Assembly (NCBI GenBank): GCA_963513935.1
Contig: OY740776.1
Span: forward strand, 13,747,745-13,811,744
DNA: 64,000 nucleotides
Direction of reading: 5' to 3'
From: Aphrophora alni
Lineage: Eukaryota > Arthropoda > Insecta > Hemiptera > Aphrophoridae
Shown here: in pieces, positions 33,761-44,285 of the stretch
How positions within the stretch are numbered: the first letter of the stretch is position 1
How the letters are laid out: every line of letters begins with the position of its first letter
Position numbers and translations under genes: made by a program
The notes under the pieces: model-generated
Told to the model about the DNA's origin: nothing
The model's input: only the letters and a program-made list of their open reading frames with translations
Databases searched by the model: none

Positions 33761-34354
33761 TTTACCCCATTATGTTTCTACTGTAGACAATTTTACAAGT
33801 TTTAGCTTCTATATAAAAATTAAGGCTAAAATCAACTCAAATTTATATAATTGGGGAAAAAAAACTATGCCTACTATGGACTAATGTAACTTGTTCGTTT
33901 TGTAGAATTTTTTTTTTGCATTGTTAACATTTTAAAGAAAGGTTAATTATACAATTTTTGGCCACTATATCATAAATAAAAGTGAAAAATAAATGAAAAT
34001 AATATGGAATAAGTACAACCATTTGCTGATTATACAGAAATCTAACTTTTTTTCGTTTGTACCCCTATCCATTTTTCACAAGTAAACATTTTTCAAAAAA
34101 GTTAATTTTAAATATTTTCGTTAATATATGGTACCAGAAACTGATTTCTTCCTTAATATGATATGGAACAGACAAAACCCATTGTCGACTATAGAATAAT
34201 CCATCTTTTTTTGTTTTTACCCCTTTACATTTTTCACAAGTTAACAATTTTTTTCATTTTTACTACTTTCTGTTTTTCAGAAATTTACATTTTTCAAAAA
34301 ACGTAATTTTAATATTTTCGAGGTACCTAAAACTAATATTTTCTTAAATATTAA

Positions 34355-34573
34355 TGTCTTCTTGATTGCGGAGCGGAAGAAGACACAGCAGAGCATGCGA
34401 TCTTTTACTGCAGCGGGGGGAGTCAGGAGAGGGAAGAGCTTTCAACACAGCTTGGTTCACCTATTTCCCCGACTAATATGATAAATATTATGATAGAGGA
34501 TGAGGAAAAATGGAAGGCAATAGAGAGTTTCATTCAAAGAATTATGGGCAAAATAGGAAAACAGTTAAGGTGA
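34355..34573 (+). pseudogene. Non-LTR retrotransposon (Jockey/R1/I-like) ORF2 C-terminus
   Basis: Seventy-two codons then TGA. It opens with a cysteine-histidine motif, CLLDCGAEEDTAEHAIFYC (C-x3-C-x8-H-x4-C), the C-terminal zinc-finger-like signature of Jockey/R1/I-group reverse transcriptases, followed by ER, a hydrophilic region and FIQRIMGKIGKQLR. Only the 3' end is present, as expected for 5'-truncated target-primed insertion. The 3' untranslated region runs to about 34810, GC-richer than its surroundings, and ends in the GA microsatellite. Inactive. Confidence 0.72.
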
Positions 34574-34810
34574 GCTGAGATAGAGCTCCAGGTTCGGTGT
34601 TCGACCAACCGGTCGATGGGATGGTGGATGACCCTGTGGGGTAGTTAATTCTTCTCTGCGAAGTAATGTCGTAAGATGGTCCTGCAGAGGAGGAAGAAGA
34701 GGATGGAAGGTTTTGGTTTTATCGGAGTAGGGAGGCCGCCCACTACCTTCAGTCCCCGGTCCATAGGTCATAAAGATTTCGCCATTTTTCCTTCCAAAAA
34801 AAACACATAT

Positions 34811-34855
34811 ATATAGAGAGAGAGAGAGGGGGAGGGAGGGAGGGAGGGAGGGAGG

Positions 34856-34930
<75 letters not shown>
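34811..34930 (+). repeat. (GGGA)n/(GA)n microsatellite
   Basis: GA dinucleotides, about eight GGGA units, then about 36 GA units. It probably grew from the LINE tail. Confidence 0.95.
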
Positions 34931-34933
<3 letters not shown>

Positions 34934-35809
34934 ACAAAACCCTATGCCGACTATACAAAAATCCAAACTTTTCGTTCCTTCACCTATCCGTTATTCACAA
35001 GTTAACATTTTTCAAAAACTATAATTTTAATATTTTGGAAATACGTGGTACCTACCTAAAACTTACATCGTTTAAATATGATATGGAACAGAAAAAACAC
35101 TTTACCGACCATAATATTTCGTAAAATTGAATTATTTACATTTTTATCTATTTTAGTGTTGTAAATTGACAGGACATATGAAAAACTTTTTTTTTAATGT
35201 TCACTACTTAGACCATTTCTATTTTGTTTTTCTGAATTTCAATTGTGTACAATATGAGCCCTGCATAGTCTCCACTACCAAAATTCTATACTCCTATCTT
35301 ATTTTTTGTGGGGAACAATATCGTTCTTAAGGATAAACCATAACGACAACGACGACGGACGGACGCCATGACGAAGAAACTTTTTCGATTTCAAATAATT
35401 ACCAAATTTACCCTAAATTTCGAATACTGGTTAAGTTGGAAATAATTGTTATAAATTTGCCAATTAAAAAATAAAAAAGCTTAATAAAAGAAACAGTTGA
35501 ATAGAGGACTGATGTATTCACACGACCTTTTTACATTATTTGTACAACATAACATAACGACTCATACAAGTATTCTAAATTTTAACATTTCAATCGTGTT
35601 TAAGCCATTTATATGTGTTTAGTGTTTGGGTGTTATAATTTTAAGTCAGCCTGAAAATAGGCTACCGTTTCTGTAACTTAGAAACAACCAAAAAATTAAT
35701 AGAAACTAAAATAAGGTATTTATAACCATTATTTGTAATAACAGAGTCTTGAAAGTAATACTTTATTTCTAATTTCATATTTCACGTTTCTAAAGTCGAC
35801 AACAGTTAA

Positions 35810-35990
35810 GACACAGTATAAAAACACTTAATGAGCATAGTTTAGCGTCACACATTAAGCACAGTAATTAACTGATTTTTTATTATCTCCTGTTTCCACC
35901 CTCACTTCTGTTTTGTACAAAGTAATTAGAGGAAGATATTATTTATAAATAAACGTGGTTTGCTTTAAAAATAAAGATTTAACTTTGAAA
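35810..35990 (-). repeat. Dispersed repeat family R220, inverted copy
   Basis: The minus strand reads through CTCTAATTACTTTGTACAAAACAGAAGTGAGGGTGGAAACAGGAG, GTAATTAACTG, the same order as 39545-39790, 42150-42390 and 44080-44285. No gene in 35106-36789 otherwise. Confidence 0.65.
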
Positions 35991-36789
35991 TTTTATTTCT
36001 TTTATTGGGAAATGTCCTTTTATAACTCGAAATGTTGGAGTAGCTGCTCTAACAAAAAATCAAAATTACGATTTTCTAAAATTCGGCTCAAACGATTTTG
36101 ATTAAATTTTTCTCAAGTTGCATTTAAAGAAGCATGAAAAACGTATAAATATCATTTCTCCAAAATTTACGATTAGTGAGTTGTCAAATTGAGTATAATA
36201 TTATAATGGTACAAATCCCATCTGAGGTTAATGTAAATGACCTATAATTCAAAGGCACATAAAGGAAGCTGACACACACAACAAAGTAAACAAACTATTT
36301 TATGAGTATGCCAACAAACTTAACCTCTATTAGAAGTATCAATAAAGCCTAGGTTAAAACAAATAAAAATCCAATAATATTTATAAGTATGAAAGGAACT
36401 GACTTTGTTTACTCCAAACAACAATAATCCAATAATGCTCTCACCTTTTTCTTCCCTTGCTTGTGCAGCCTCTTTTCTTCTTTGTTCTTCATCGCTTGTT
36501 TATTATACTGCGTATTTAGCACTACACTTTAATACATATGTACACTGGATATTTTCTAACATTACGTTGGTTATAAATTCATTTGGATATATGTACGTAC
36601 TTAGGTTAGATGGATGAAATGGGACATGAATTGAAATGAGTTATTTGATGGGCAGTTTGAGGTTTGTGACAATTTTGGTGTCAGTCAGGGTCTTGTGGTT
36701 GATGATATGGTACCCTGAGGTGATAATCTATTTAAAACCTGATATAAGGTATCTTTATAAACAATTATCTTATATTATTTTATAGTATT

Positions 36790-37085
36790 ACATTATTACT
36801 GTATTCAATTGTCAATTTAAACCAAATAGGTTTCTATGGAAACTTTGTTTTGCTACAGATTTTCTTAATAAATATTACAAAATTGCTTATGAAATGGAAA
36901 ATCAACATTATGTAAAATACTATAAATCTACTTTATACTATTATATTGTAGGTATAAATTTAAAAAAACCATTTTTTTTATATCAAATAACACTCAGCCG
37001 CAATTGTATACAATGATTTTCCATTACACTTTGTCTTCTAATGGCATTTAATCCTTTGAGATATAATCTACTTCCAGCATTCAAC
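36790..37085. repeat. Direct repeat, left copy (partner 37735-38005)
   Basis: Shared blocks: TTGTCAATTTAA, AGGTTTCTATGGAAACT, CTTATGAAATGGAAAA, TATCAAATAACAC, TTTGTCTTCTAATGG and TTTAATCCTTTGA, ending CTACTTCCAGCA. On the minus strand 36983-37080 keeps an open frame (GSRLYLKGLNAIRRQSVMEN) that extends the tract at 37963-38181. Confidence 0.8.
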
Positions 37086-37734
37086 ATTATTTGATATTAA
37101 ACAGCATATCATTAACAATAACAATCAATTATAATAAATTATTCTGAAAACCTGACTATACAAAGCATACTCAAGGCTAAGATAGGAAGCGACACTTATT
37201 TCTATAATATTTATTACAAGCTTAGTGTAAATTGACAATATCCTAGAATACTACTTGTATAGAAAATACTCAATGTTCAATCTTGGTGAGAAGACCAAGT
37301 GTTCACAATCCCAATAAATTTCATAGTTAAAAAAATACTATTTTGAAGAATAATAATTGTAAGAATTTTATATGAACCATCATAATGAAATTATTTTCAT
37401 AATTTAAAATTACGTATGCGGAAATATTTTAACTATTTTAAAATTAATTACCATAACAACCTATTTTACAAATTTAACAACAGTTCTACGCTGACAATTA
37501 AATTTAATGGTTTTTATTACTGTTATTAAATGTTAAGTGTATATAAATTCCACTGTCACGAAAAAAACAAATTGCATTCAACAAAAATTAAATAATTTTA
37601 AAAAATATAAAAATGACTGACTATCAATAGGACAACTTATACAAAGATATTTATGGCAATTTTCAAAATGTGGGCTAAATAAATTTATTTAAAAAAATTA
37701 ACATTATGTATTAAGCTTTTATAATAAAATTGTA

Positions 37735-38005
37735 CTGGATTCATTGTCAATTTAACCAAAATACGTTTCTATGGAAACTATTTGCTTTGTTACAGATTTT
37801 TCAAATTGGTTATGAAATGGAAAAAGAAATATTATTTTAAAATACTATATAAAACACTTGATACTATTATGGGTAGGTATATATTTAAAAACAATTATTT
37901 ATTATATCAAATAACACACAGGCACAAATTGTATAAAATGATTTTCCATTAAACTTTGTCTTCTAATGGTATTTAATCCTTTGATACAATCTACTTCCAG
38001 CAATA
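37735..38005. repeat. Direct repeat, right copy
   Basis: About 950 bp from its partner. It has lost two bases within the minus-strand coding frame relative to 37040-37060, which creates the early TAG at 37963. Confidence 0.8.
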
Positions 38006-38181
38006 TAATCTAAAGTAAGATGCCATGCTAGGTTAATATGTCCTGCTGGGAGATGAAGTTTACGAAGAGTAATAGGAATATCCTTCTCCAAATACAAAGG
38101 TTTTCTTGTCACATGTGATGATACAAGAACTGCTTTGTAGTCATTTAAAACAACATTTCTGCCTAATAGTTTGCTGATTTT
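37963..38181 (-). pseudogene. Unrecognised coding tract, C-terminal part, repeated family
   Basis: After an acceptor-like AATAAAATGTTTTAG the minus strand is open for 72 codons: ISKLLGRNVVLNDYKAVLV, SSHVTRKPLYLEKDIPITL, RKLHLPAGHINLAWHLTLDY, then a frameshifted end. The composition is that of a folded globular protein. The end is restored in the left repeat copy (36983-37080), where the frame continues 20 residues more. A diverged relative, LEMICLPTGHNNF, is at about 50965-51030 (minus). So this is a multi-copy, decayed gene or transposon protein. I cannot name the family. Confidence 0.45.
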
Positions 38182-38412
38182 CTAAAACATTTTATTCTCA
38201 TTTTCTAAAAGGTTTATCTATGGGTTTAATAATAACAGTTAAACCTCCTAATAATTACATAAATATAAAGGACTGGATATTGTTGCATTTAATTTGTTTA
38301 CATTCAGGCTTCAGAGTCTTTTGTCTCCCTTGGTGTTAATGTGCCAAATGTACCATATAGTAATAAATAATAATAAATAATGAATAAATAAAAAATTTCA
38401 GTGGTACCAACC

Positions 38413-38489
38413 TTTCCTCAATGTGTTGTTCCATCAAGTACAGCAATTGATTATGGGTACTATGTGTTTCTATGTTGTTATTGAAATTG
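38413..38489 (-). other. Exon-like tract upstream of 37963-38181
   Basis: Between an acceptor-like GTTGAATTACAG and a donor-like GAAAG|GTTGGT the minus strand reads NIETHSTHNQLLYLMEQHIE. A short AATAAT tract follows at 38361-38386. A second frame is also partly open, so the phase is unsure and joining to the downstream tract is not demonstrated. Confidence 0.3.
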
Positions 38490-39049
38490 CAGGCTGTAAT
38501 TCAACATAATTACACTATTTCTAAGCTAGGAAATTATTAGTATTGATTTTAATGGTTCCACAGGTTTTAATTAATTGTACACTTTTTATAATACAATTAT
38601 TATTAAACAAAAGAAGATTTTGAGATACTTTTAAAATAAATAAATTTTGTCGAAAAATCTGGTACAGCTGTTATTATTCTGGAACTATTTCAACGATATC
38701 AAAATCCAATTAAAGTTAAAATCATATATCAACTTTGTCTTTGAAACTATGTCATTGCTTTAACTTTAAAGATAATTCTAAAGTTATTTCTAAATTTTTT
38801 TTCCCTTATTATCAATGCAGACAAATATTGTTAGAACTTGGGAACTAAAAACTCAATTTTAATCAAATAAAGAGTAAATTCTGAATCAATATCGTAACTA
38901 TAGGAAATAAAATCGCAGAAAATCGGATGAGTGGGTTCTGAGTTATAAACTTAGAAGCAGATGAACAAAGATCGCATAGATGTTTGCTGAAGCATCACTT
39001 GTTCAACATGGTTTTATTGAAGGCCAAGCGTCTTTGTTTTATGTTCTAA

Positions 39050-39790
39050 GTCGAAGAAGGTCTAAGAAATAGAGAGATCTAATCCAAAATTATATCAAAA
39101 AGGTGTAGATCCAGCTATACTTCTTTGATTGCATACGTACAATGAATATTATAAATGTTTCATCTAACATAAGACTGCATAAAAAACTGTGTTGATCCAG
39201 TTAAGATAACTCGAAGTTTCCACGCTAGCATACATGCTATAGGCAAGTTGTTGAGAGTTGAAATTTCTATAAACAAAATATAAAAGGGTTAATATACGAC
39301 AAAAACTAACTAACCCTCACAGGTGTGACTTATAGTGAAATACAAAGTGAAATATGTCTACATGAGTTTGTAGTTATGTTAAAGACCAACTCCATTGGGA
39401 GGAATAAGTTTTGGATTAGGTTTTTCAATTGAAGATGGCATCAAAGAACAATGTTTCTTGGACAAATAGATATACAGAAAATTACATGTATCTCGAATAT
39501 TCTTAAAAATAAAATTTGGAAACATTGATTCTGTGGATAAAGACTTGAGAACATAACTTCCAGCTTAATTTTAATTGTATTAAATACCACCTTCAACTCC
39601 ACATTATTAAAACTTTACATTTTATTTTTAAAGACAAGTCAAGTATGTTTACGAACAAAATTCCTCCCCTAAATTACTATGTCCAAAACAGAAGGAAGAG
39701 TGGAATTACAGGAGGTAATAAAATGTCAGTTAATTACTGTACCTAATGTGTGACGTTAAACTTTGCTCATTAACTGTCTTTATACTTTGC
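39050..39790 (+). repeat. Long diverged repeat (partner 41690-42390), includes R220 copy
   Basis: Order shared with 41690-42390: foldback-type arm ending GTAGATCCAGCT, a CTATAGGC-AG tract, CCAACTCCATTGGGAGGAATA, then R220 (TTTAAAGACAAGTCAAGT, CCTCCCCTAA, GAAGAGTGGAATTACAGGA). No gene. Confidence 0.65.
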
Positions 39791-40117
39791 CAAAAACATT
39801 ATTGTACTGGATTGTACACTGTTAATTTTTTTAAACTGTTATTAACGTTTACCCAGTATTTTGTGATCGCGATATTAAAACATGATAGTAGTTACTACAC
39901 ACAGTAACTTTTAAAAACATTGATAAAACTTTCTCAAATATACAAAATACATGAACGCCATTATTGTACTTACTCAGTCCCATCATGCAATGTAATACCT
40001 TAAAGTTAGTTTCATTTGCCTTAACTTAAAGGAATTGATTAATTGTAATGGTATATCAAGGGCTTTTATCGAGTTAAGATTATTAATTATTCTAAGATTC
40101 CTGCCTGGGTTCTTTCT

Positions 40118-40259
<142 letters not shown>

Positions 40260-40379
40260 AGACTTTATTGTGGTGACTGATCGACCTGATTCTATGTTAG
40301 TAATTTAATAAACTGACTGAATAATTAAAAGTTCTTTTACACATAAAGTTTGCACACCCTTCTTGTAACTCTCACAGAT

Positions 40380-40545
40380 TCTTGTATGAAGGTCCGATCG
40401 CCTCGGAAACTCTATCTCGCCAAGTACCTCCTGCAGTTGTCATCTCGATCAATCGACTTGGTTCTCTTTCAGGTTAGCGTTTATATACAACTGTCACCTT
40501 TATGACGTCCATCGTACTTCAGGTTTACAGGTTCGTCACAATAAT
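40380..40545. other. GC-richer island next to the microsatellite
   Basis: GC-rich relative to its surroundings (around GGTCCGATCGCCTCGGAAACTC). On the minus strand it is followed by CACAATAAAGTC (AATAAA at about 40270) before the CT tract, and begins TGTGACGAACC. This could be an LTR or retroelement tail fragment; no coding frame or paired end supports it. Confidence 0.3.
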
Positions 40546-40609
40546 CGTTGTTACTCTGACTTCTTAAAATGAACTTCAACTATATTCCTCACTAAATGTA
40601 TCTATAGTT

Positions 40610-40840
40610 GCTAACATAGGTTTATTAAAAACAGTTGTTATACGGATTTTCTGAACCTTATAATTGTATATATCACCACTTTCGTGACATTAACTATGCT
40701 CTGACGCGCTTCTTAAATATTAAAAAGCTTCGCTCGTGTCAGTGTATCGACCCTGATGTGTTTCAATGCTGTACATATGTGAAGAAATCTTCACTTGCTA
40801 CGCTCGTGTCAGTGATTCAGCCATGTTGGATTTCGTAACT
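40610..40840 (+). repeat. Dispersed repeat with CTCGCT/CTCGTGTCA motifs, copy 2
   Basis: Matches 33530-33760, with motif copies near 40728 and 40798. Confidence 0.65.
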
Positions 40841-41689
40841 ATACGAATATTACATTTTTTCAGGAGGTTAAGATTTTAAATTATATATTTAATAATAACT
40901 AGCTGTATGACACTGTACATTCATTGTACAGAGTTTGGGTTGGTATCATTAAATGCAGAATTTAAAATCTATAAAAATGTATCTAATTTATTGAGGTATA
41001 AGTTGAATAACACACTAGATATGCCGAAAACCTTGTTTAAAATGGTCGCAATTTTGAGATTTTCAATTTGATTTTTCTGATGAGCTCAATAAAGACAAAT
41101 TTAATTGTGTAACATTAATTATTGTGATTACTATCTCACTTGCGTACAGATTACAAAGACTCCAACTTCAACGCAACGACGACGGCAGGACGGCATGTAG
41201 AAAATAAACTTTTCAGTTCCCTGAGGCCATGAACCATAAAGATCATTTGAAAATTCAAGGTTGTTAATTGTTTCGATCACCAACCTTACCATATACTTCT
41301 ACGCTTAACATTACCATTTTCCAGAGTTAGTCTGTAAATTGTTTAAAGAGCAAAGTTTTGTTTGTTTAAATATATTTTTCATAAGGGGTTTAAATAACTG
41401 CATGAAAATATAAAAAATCATAAAAATACAGTTACACCATAACTTATTTATCTAAGATTAGATTGAACTACAAGTTAGGCAACTTCTATAACAAAATAGG
41501 AATCTCATAACAAATTATGTAATTTTTATGAAGAGAATCTGTTTTACATTAATTTTTTTAAGCTGTGTAATTTTTTACACTAGTTATAAAAAAATTACAT
41601 AAAATTAGACTAGAAACAACTTCCGTTTCCTTGGAAACCAATTTACAACACTGCAATTAGCGAAGCATTATTGATATGTTTCTTTATTG

Positions 41690-42390
41690 TTGTTAAAAGA
41701 CAAAAAAAGATGACGGTACTTCTCAAATACTCTAAAAGCGTCAGGATCAGAAAAGAACAATAGTTTGTCAAGGGAGACTTAACATTGCAGATACAAGAGA
41801 TAGTTAACCCATGACTACGTGGAATATTGTGTAGATCCAGCTTGACTATCTTGGGATTGCCACACCTTTACACACTATAGGCGAGCACTTGAGGGTTCAA
41901 ATTGCTATAAATAATAATAGTTAACATATTTATAATAACGATGCCTCAATGCATACGGCTTATAATACGTGACACTTGAGTTGTAGGAGAAGAACAACTC
42001 CATTGAGAGGAATACGTTTAGGACTAGGTCTCCTAATTAAAAATGGCGTCAAAAGATCGTTATTTTTGGTACTATGATACACAACAAATTATATTTATAT
42101 TAAATATACTTTAAATAAAGTTTGGAAAGTGTTGATTTTCTGAATGAAAATTGAGAACATGACTTCCAAATTAACTTATTTTAATTGTATCAAACATACC
42201 CCCCTCTTCAACTTCACATTATTAAAAGTTTACATTTTATCTTTAAAGACAAGTCAAGTTTGGTTATAAAAAAAAATCCTCCCCTAATTACTTTCTACAA
42301 AACAAAAGGAAGAGAGGAATCACAGGAAGTAAAAAAATGTTAGGTAATTACTGTACTTAATGTGCGCCGATAAACTGCTGTTATGTCAGC
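41690..42390 (+). repeat. Long diverged repeat, second copy, includes R220
   Basis: Starts in a foldback-type arm (41690-41850, ending GTGTAGATCCAGCTTG), then CAACTCCATTGAGAGGAATACG and the R220 block at 42150-42390. Confidence 0.65.
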
Positions 42391-42589
42391 TTGAGAATAA
42401 CAGTGTTTTTTTAATTGTTAATGTTTAAAACCGTTAAAAAGATTTACCGTTTTTATAATTATAATATGTAAAAATAGATAAATAATTATGTTTAAGTTCT
42501 GAACATGTTAAATAAAATAGACAAATTGTTGGACGTATAAACACATGTTTGTGTTAAATTAAAGCAATAAAGTATAAATTCCAAAATGA

Positions 42590-42755
42590 AGGACGAAATG
42601 CTGGAACACAGAAAAGGATGCTGTTGACTAACGTCCTCCAATAAATCTGTCTTCAACAGCGCTCCACTGATCTCACTGGTCCTGTGGTGGTAAGCCTTCC
42701 TTTATATAAATGATATACATTATTTAAAAAAAAAAGCGTTAGTTATGCAATGTAG
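42590..42755 (-). repeat. Solo inverted copy of the 335-bp-array unit
   Basis: The minus strand reads TTGCATAACTAACGC, then GATCAGTGGAGCGCTGTTGAAG and CAGATTTATTGGAGG, as in 439-620. Confidence 0.75.
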
Positions 42756-43084
42756 ATAGACCTACACAAAACAAAAGTACGATTATATGCTACTATTTAG
42801 TATATCCAAATGAAATAAACTACAAACAAAGTAGGTTTTTTTTCTTCACGAAAATAAATTTTGTTACGTTGTGGATATAAGTTTTCTCCTACTGTTATTA
42901 ATTAACATTTTATGTAACAACTAGCTGATGGCCCAGTTTCACCTTTGAATAGTTGAGATAGTTTTATAAAGAAATACTTTTTTTAGCACAATTCTAATGG
43001 TAATGGTATGGAAATAAATTATGCCCAAATACAGCAACACACCAAATTTGATCAAAATCGACCCATAAATAACAAAGGTAACAA

Positions 43085-43540
43085 AGTACGCGTCTACAGA
43101 CCTACCCAAAATCATGTTTAAAATTCATAGATCTAGGCTTCTTGGATCCTGAGATATGCTTTAGGGGTTAAAAACACCCTTGGAGTGGAACATTTTCATA
43201 CCTCTTTCTTAGTACTCGTCTACAGACCTACCCCAAACCATGTTCCACCCTGAGTGGAACATTTTCAAAACCTTTTATTAGTACGCGTCTACAGACTTAC
43301 CCCAAATCATGTTAAAAATTCATAGATCTAGGCCTCTTGGATCCAAAGGTATGCTTTAGGAGTAGAAACCACTATTGGTGTGGAACAGTTTAAAACCCTT
43401 TCTTGGATTACTCGTCTAAGGACCTACCCCAAACCATGTTAAAAATTCATAGCTCTAGGCTTCTTCAATCCAGAGATATACTTTAGGGGTAAAAACACCA
43501 AACTCTTTCTTAGTATGCGTCTACAGACGTACCCCCAAAG
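43085..43540 (+). repeat. Tandem repeat, ~140 bp period, about four units
   Basis: Each unit has a GTCTACAGACCTACCCCAAA-like start, CATGTT(TA)AAAATTCATAG-TCTAGGC-TCTT-ATCC, ATGCTTTAGG and TGGAACA-TTT-AAACC. It follows AACTAGCTGATGGCCCAGTTTCACC at 42918-42942, a phrase like those in many insect LINE/SINE tails. Confidence 0.8.
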
Positions 43541-44079
43541 CATCTACTAAATTTCTATTTCGGCCGGTAAAAATTTCATTACATATCCTATATTCAAATT
43601 TGTATTTATCAAAAACATAAAATCGATTTTGATTCTAAAATTAATTAAAACAGTTTACTTCGTGAGATGTCCAGAGTGACTACAATTTATAAATTTGAAA
43701 TTTCTTAAAAGTAATAAATTTCAAGATAATTAAAGTTCAGTCTGATATCTAATCCTTACTGTTAAAATAAATGTTCTTTATATTTAACTTTTAAAATCTA
43801 AAGCTGTATTGTTTTGTCCTCTGGATTGTCAAGTTGGATCACTTTTATAATAATCTGAGCGAATGGTTTTATAATGGGCATTTGATGAGTAAAATTCTAA
43901 ATGTCTTTAAACCGTAATATAATAAACAGAGTTTTAGCAGAGTTTAAACTACACATCCAGAAATTCTTTCATTATATTCGATTAGTTAACATTTAGTTTT
44001 TTACATACACCAAATCACGTATAAACAGAATGTTTCAAGGGACTTTAAACGTTATAAATTTTGTTGAAAAATAAATGAT

Positions 44080-44285
44080 AGCATGACTTGAAGTGTAATT
44101 ATATTTGCATCAAATAAAACTTCCCACCTAGTTTAGCTTTTATCTTTAAAGACAATTCAAGTTTGTTTATAAATAATGCCTTCCCCTAATTACTTCTTGT
44201 CTCCCTACAAAACAGAAAGGAGGGTGGAATCACATAATCTCTGGTAATTAATGTTTGTCATTAAACTGCTGGTGTTGAAGTGTTT
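44080..44285 (+). repeat. R220 dispersed repeat, third direct copy
   Basis: TTTATCTTTAAAGACAATTCAAGTTTG, CCTTCCCCTAATTACTTCTTG, AAAACAGAAAGGAGGGTGGAATCACA, GGTAATTAATG. Confidence 0.7.

Larger units (their letters stand above)
33995..35105 (+). repeat. Degenerate tandem repeat split by a LINE insertion
   Basis: Units of about 170-215 bp share TTTTTCACAAGT-AACATTTTTCAAAAAA, TTTTAATATTTTCG, TGGTACC, AATATGATATGGAACAGA and CGACTATA. Copies are at about 34030, 34200 and 34940. The LINE tail at 34355-34930 interrupts the third. Confidence 0.65.

Noticed and set aside
33618..33884. 88-codon frame with repeated LASLVS-like phrases
   Set aside because: The phrases come from CTCGCTNCNCTCGTGTCA repeats that recur at 40.7 kb.
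34565..34966. 133-codon minus frame rich in Leu-Ser-Pro
   Set aside because: It is driven by the GA/GGGA microsatellite and the LINE 3' untranslated region on the opposite strand.
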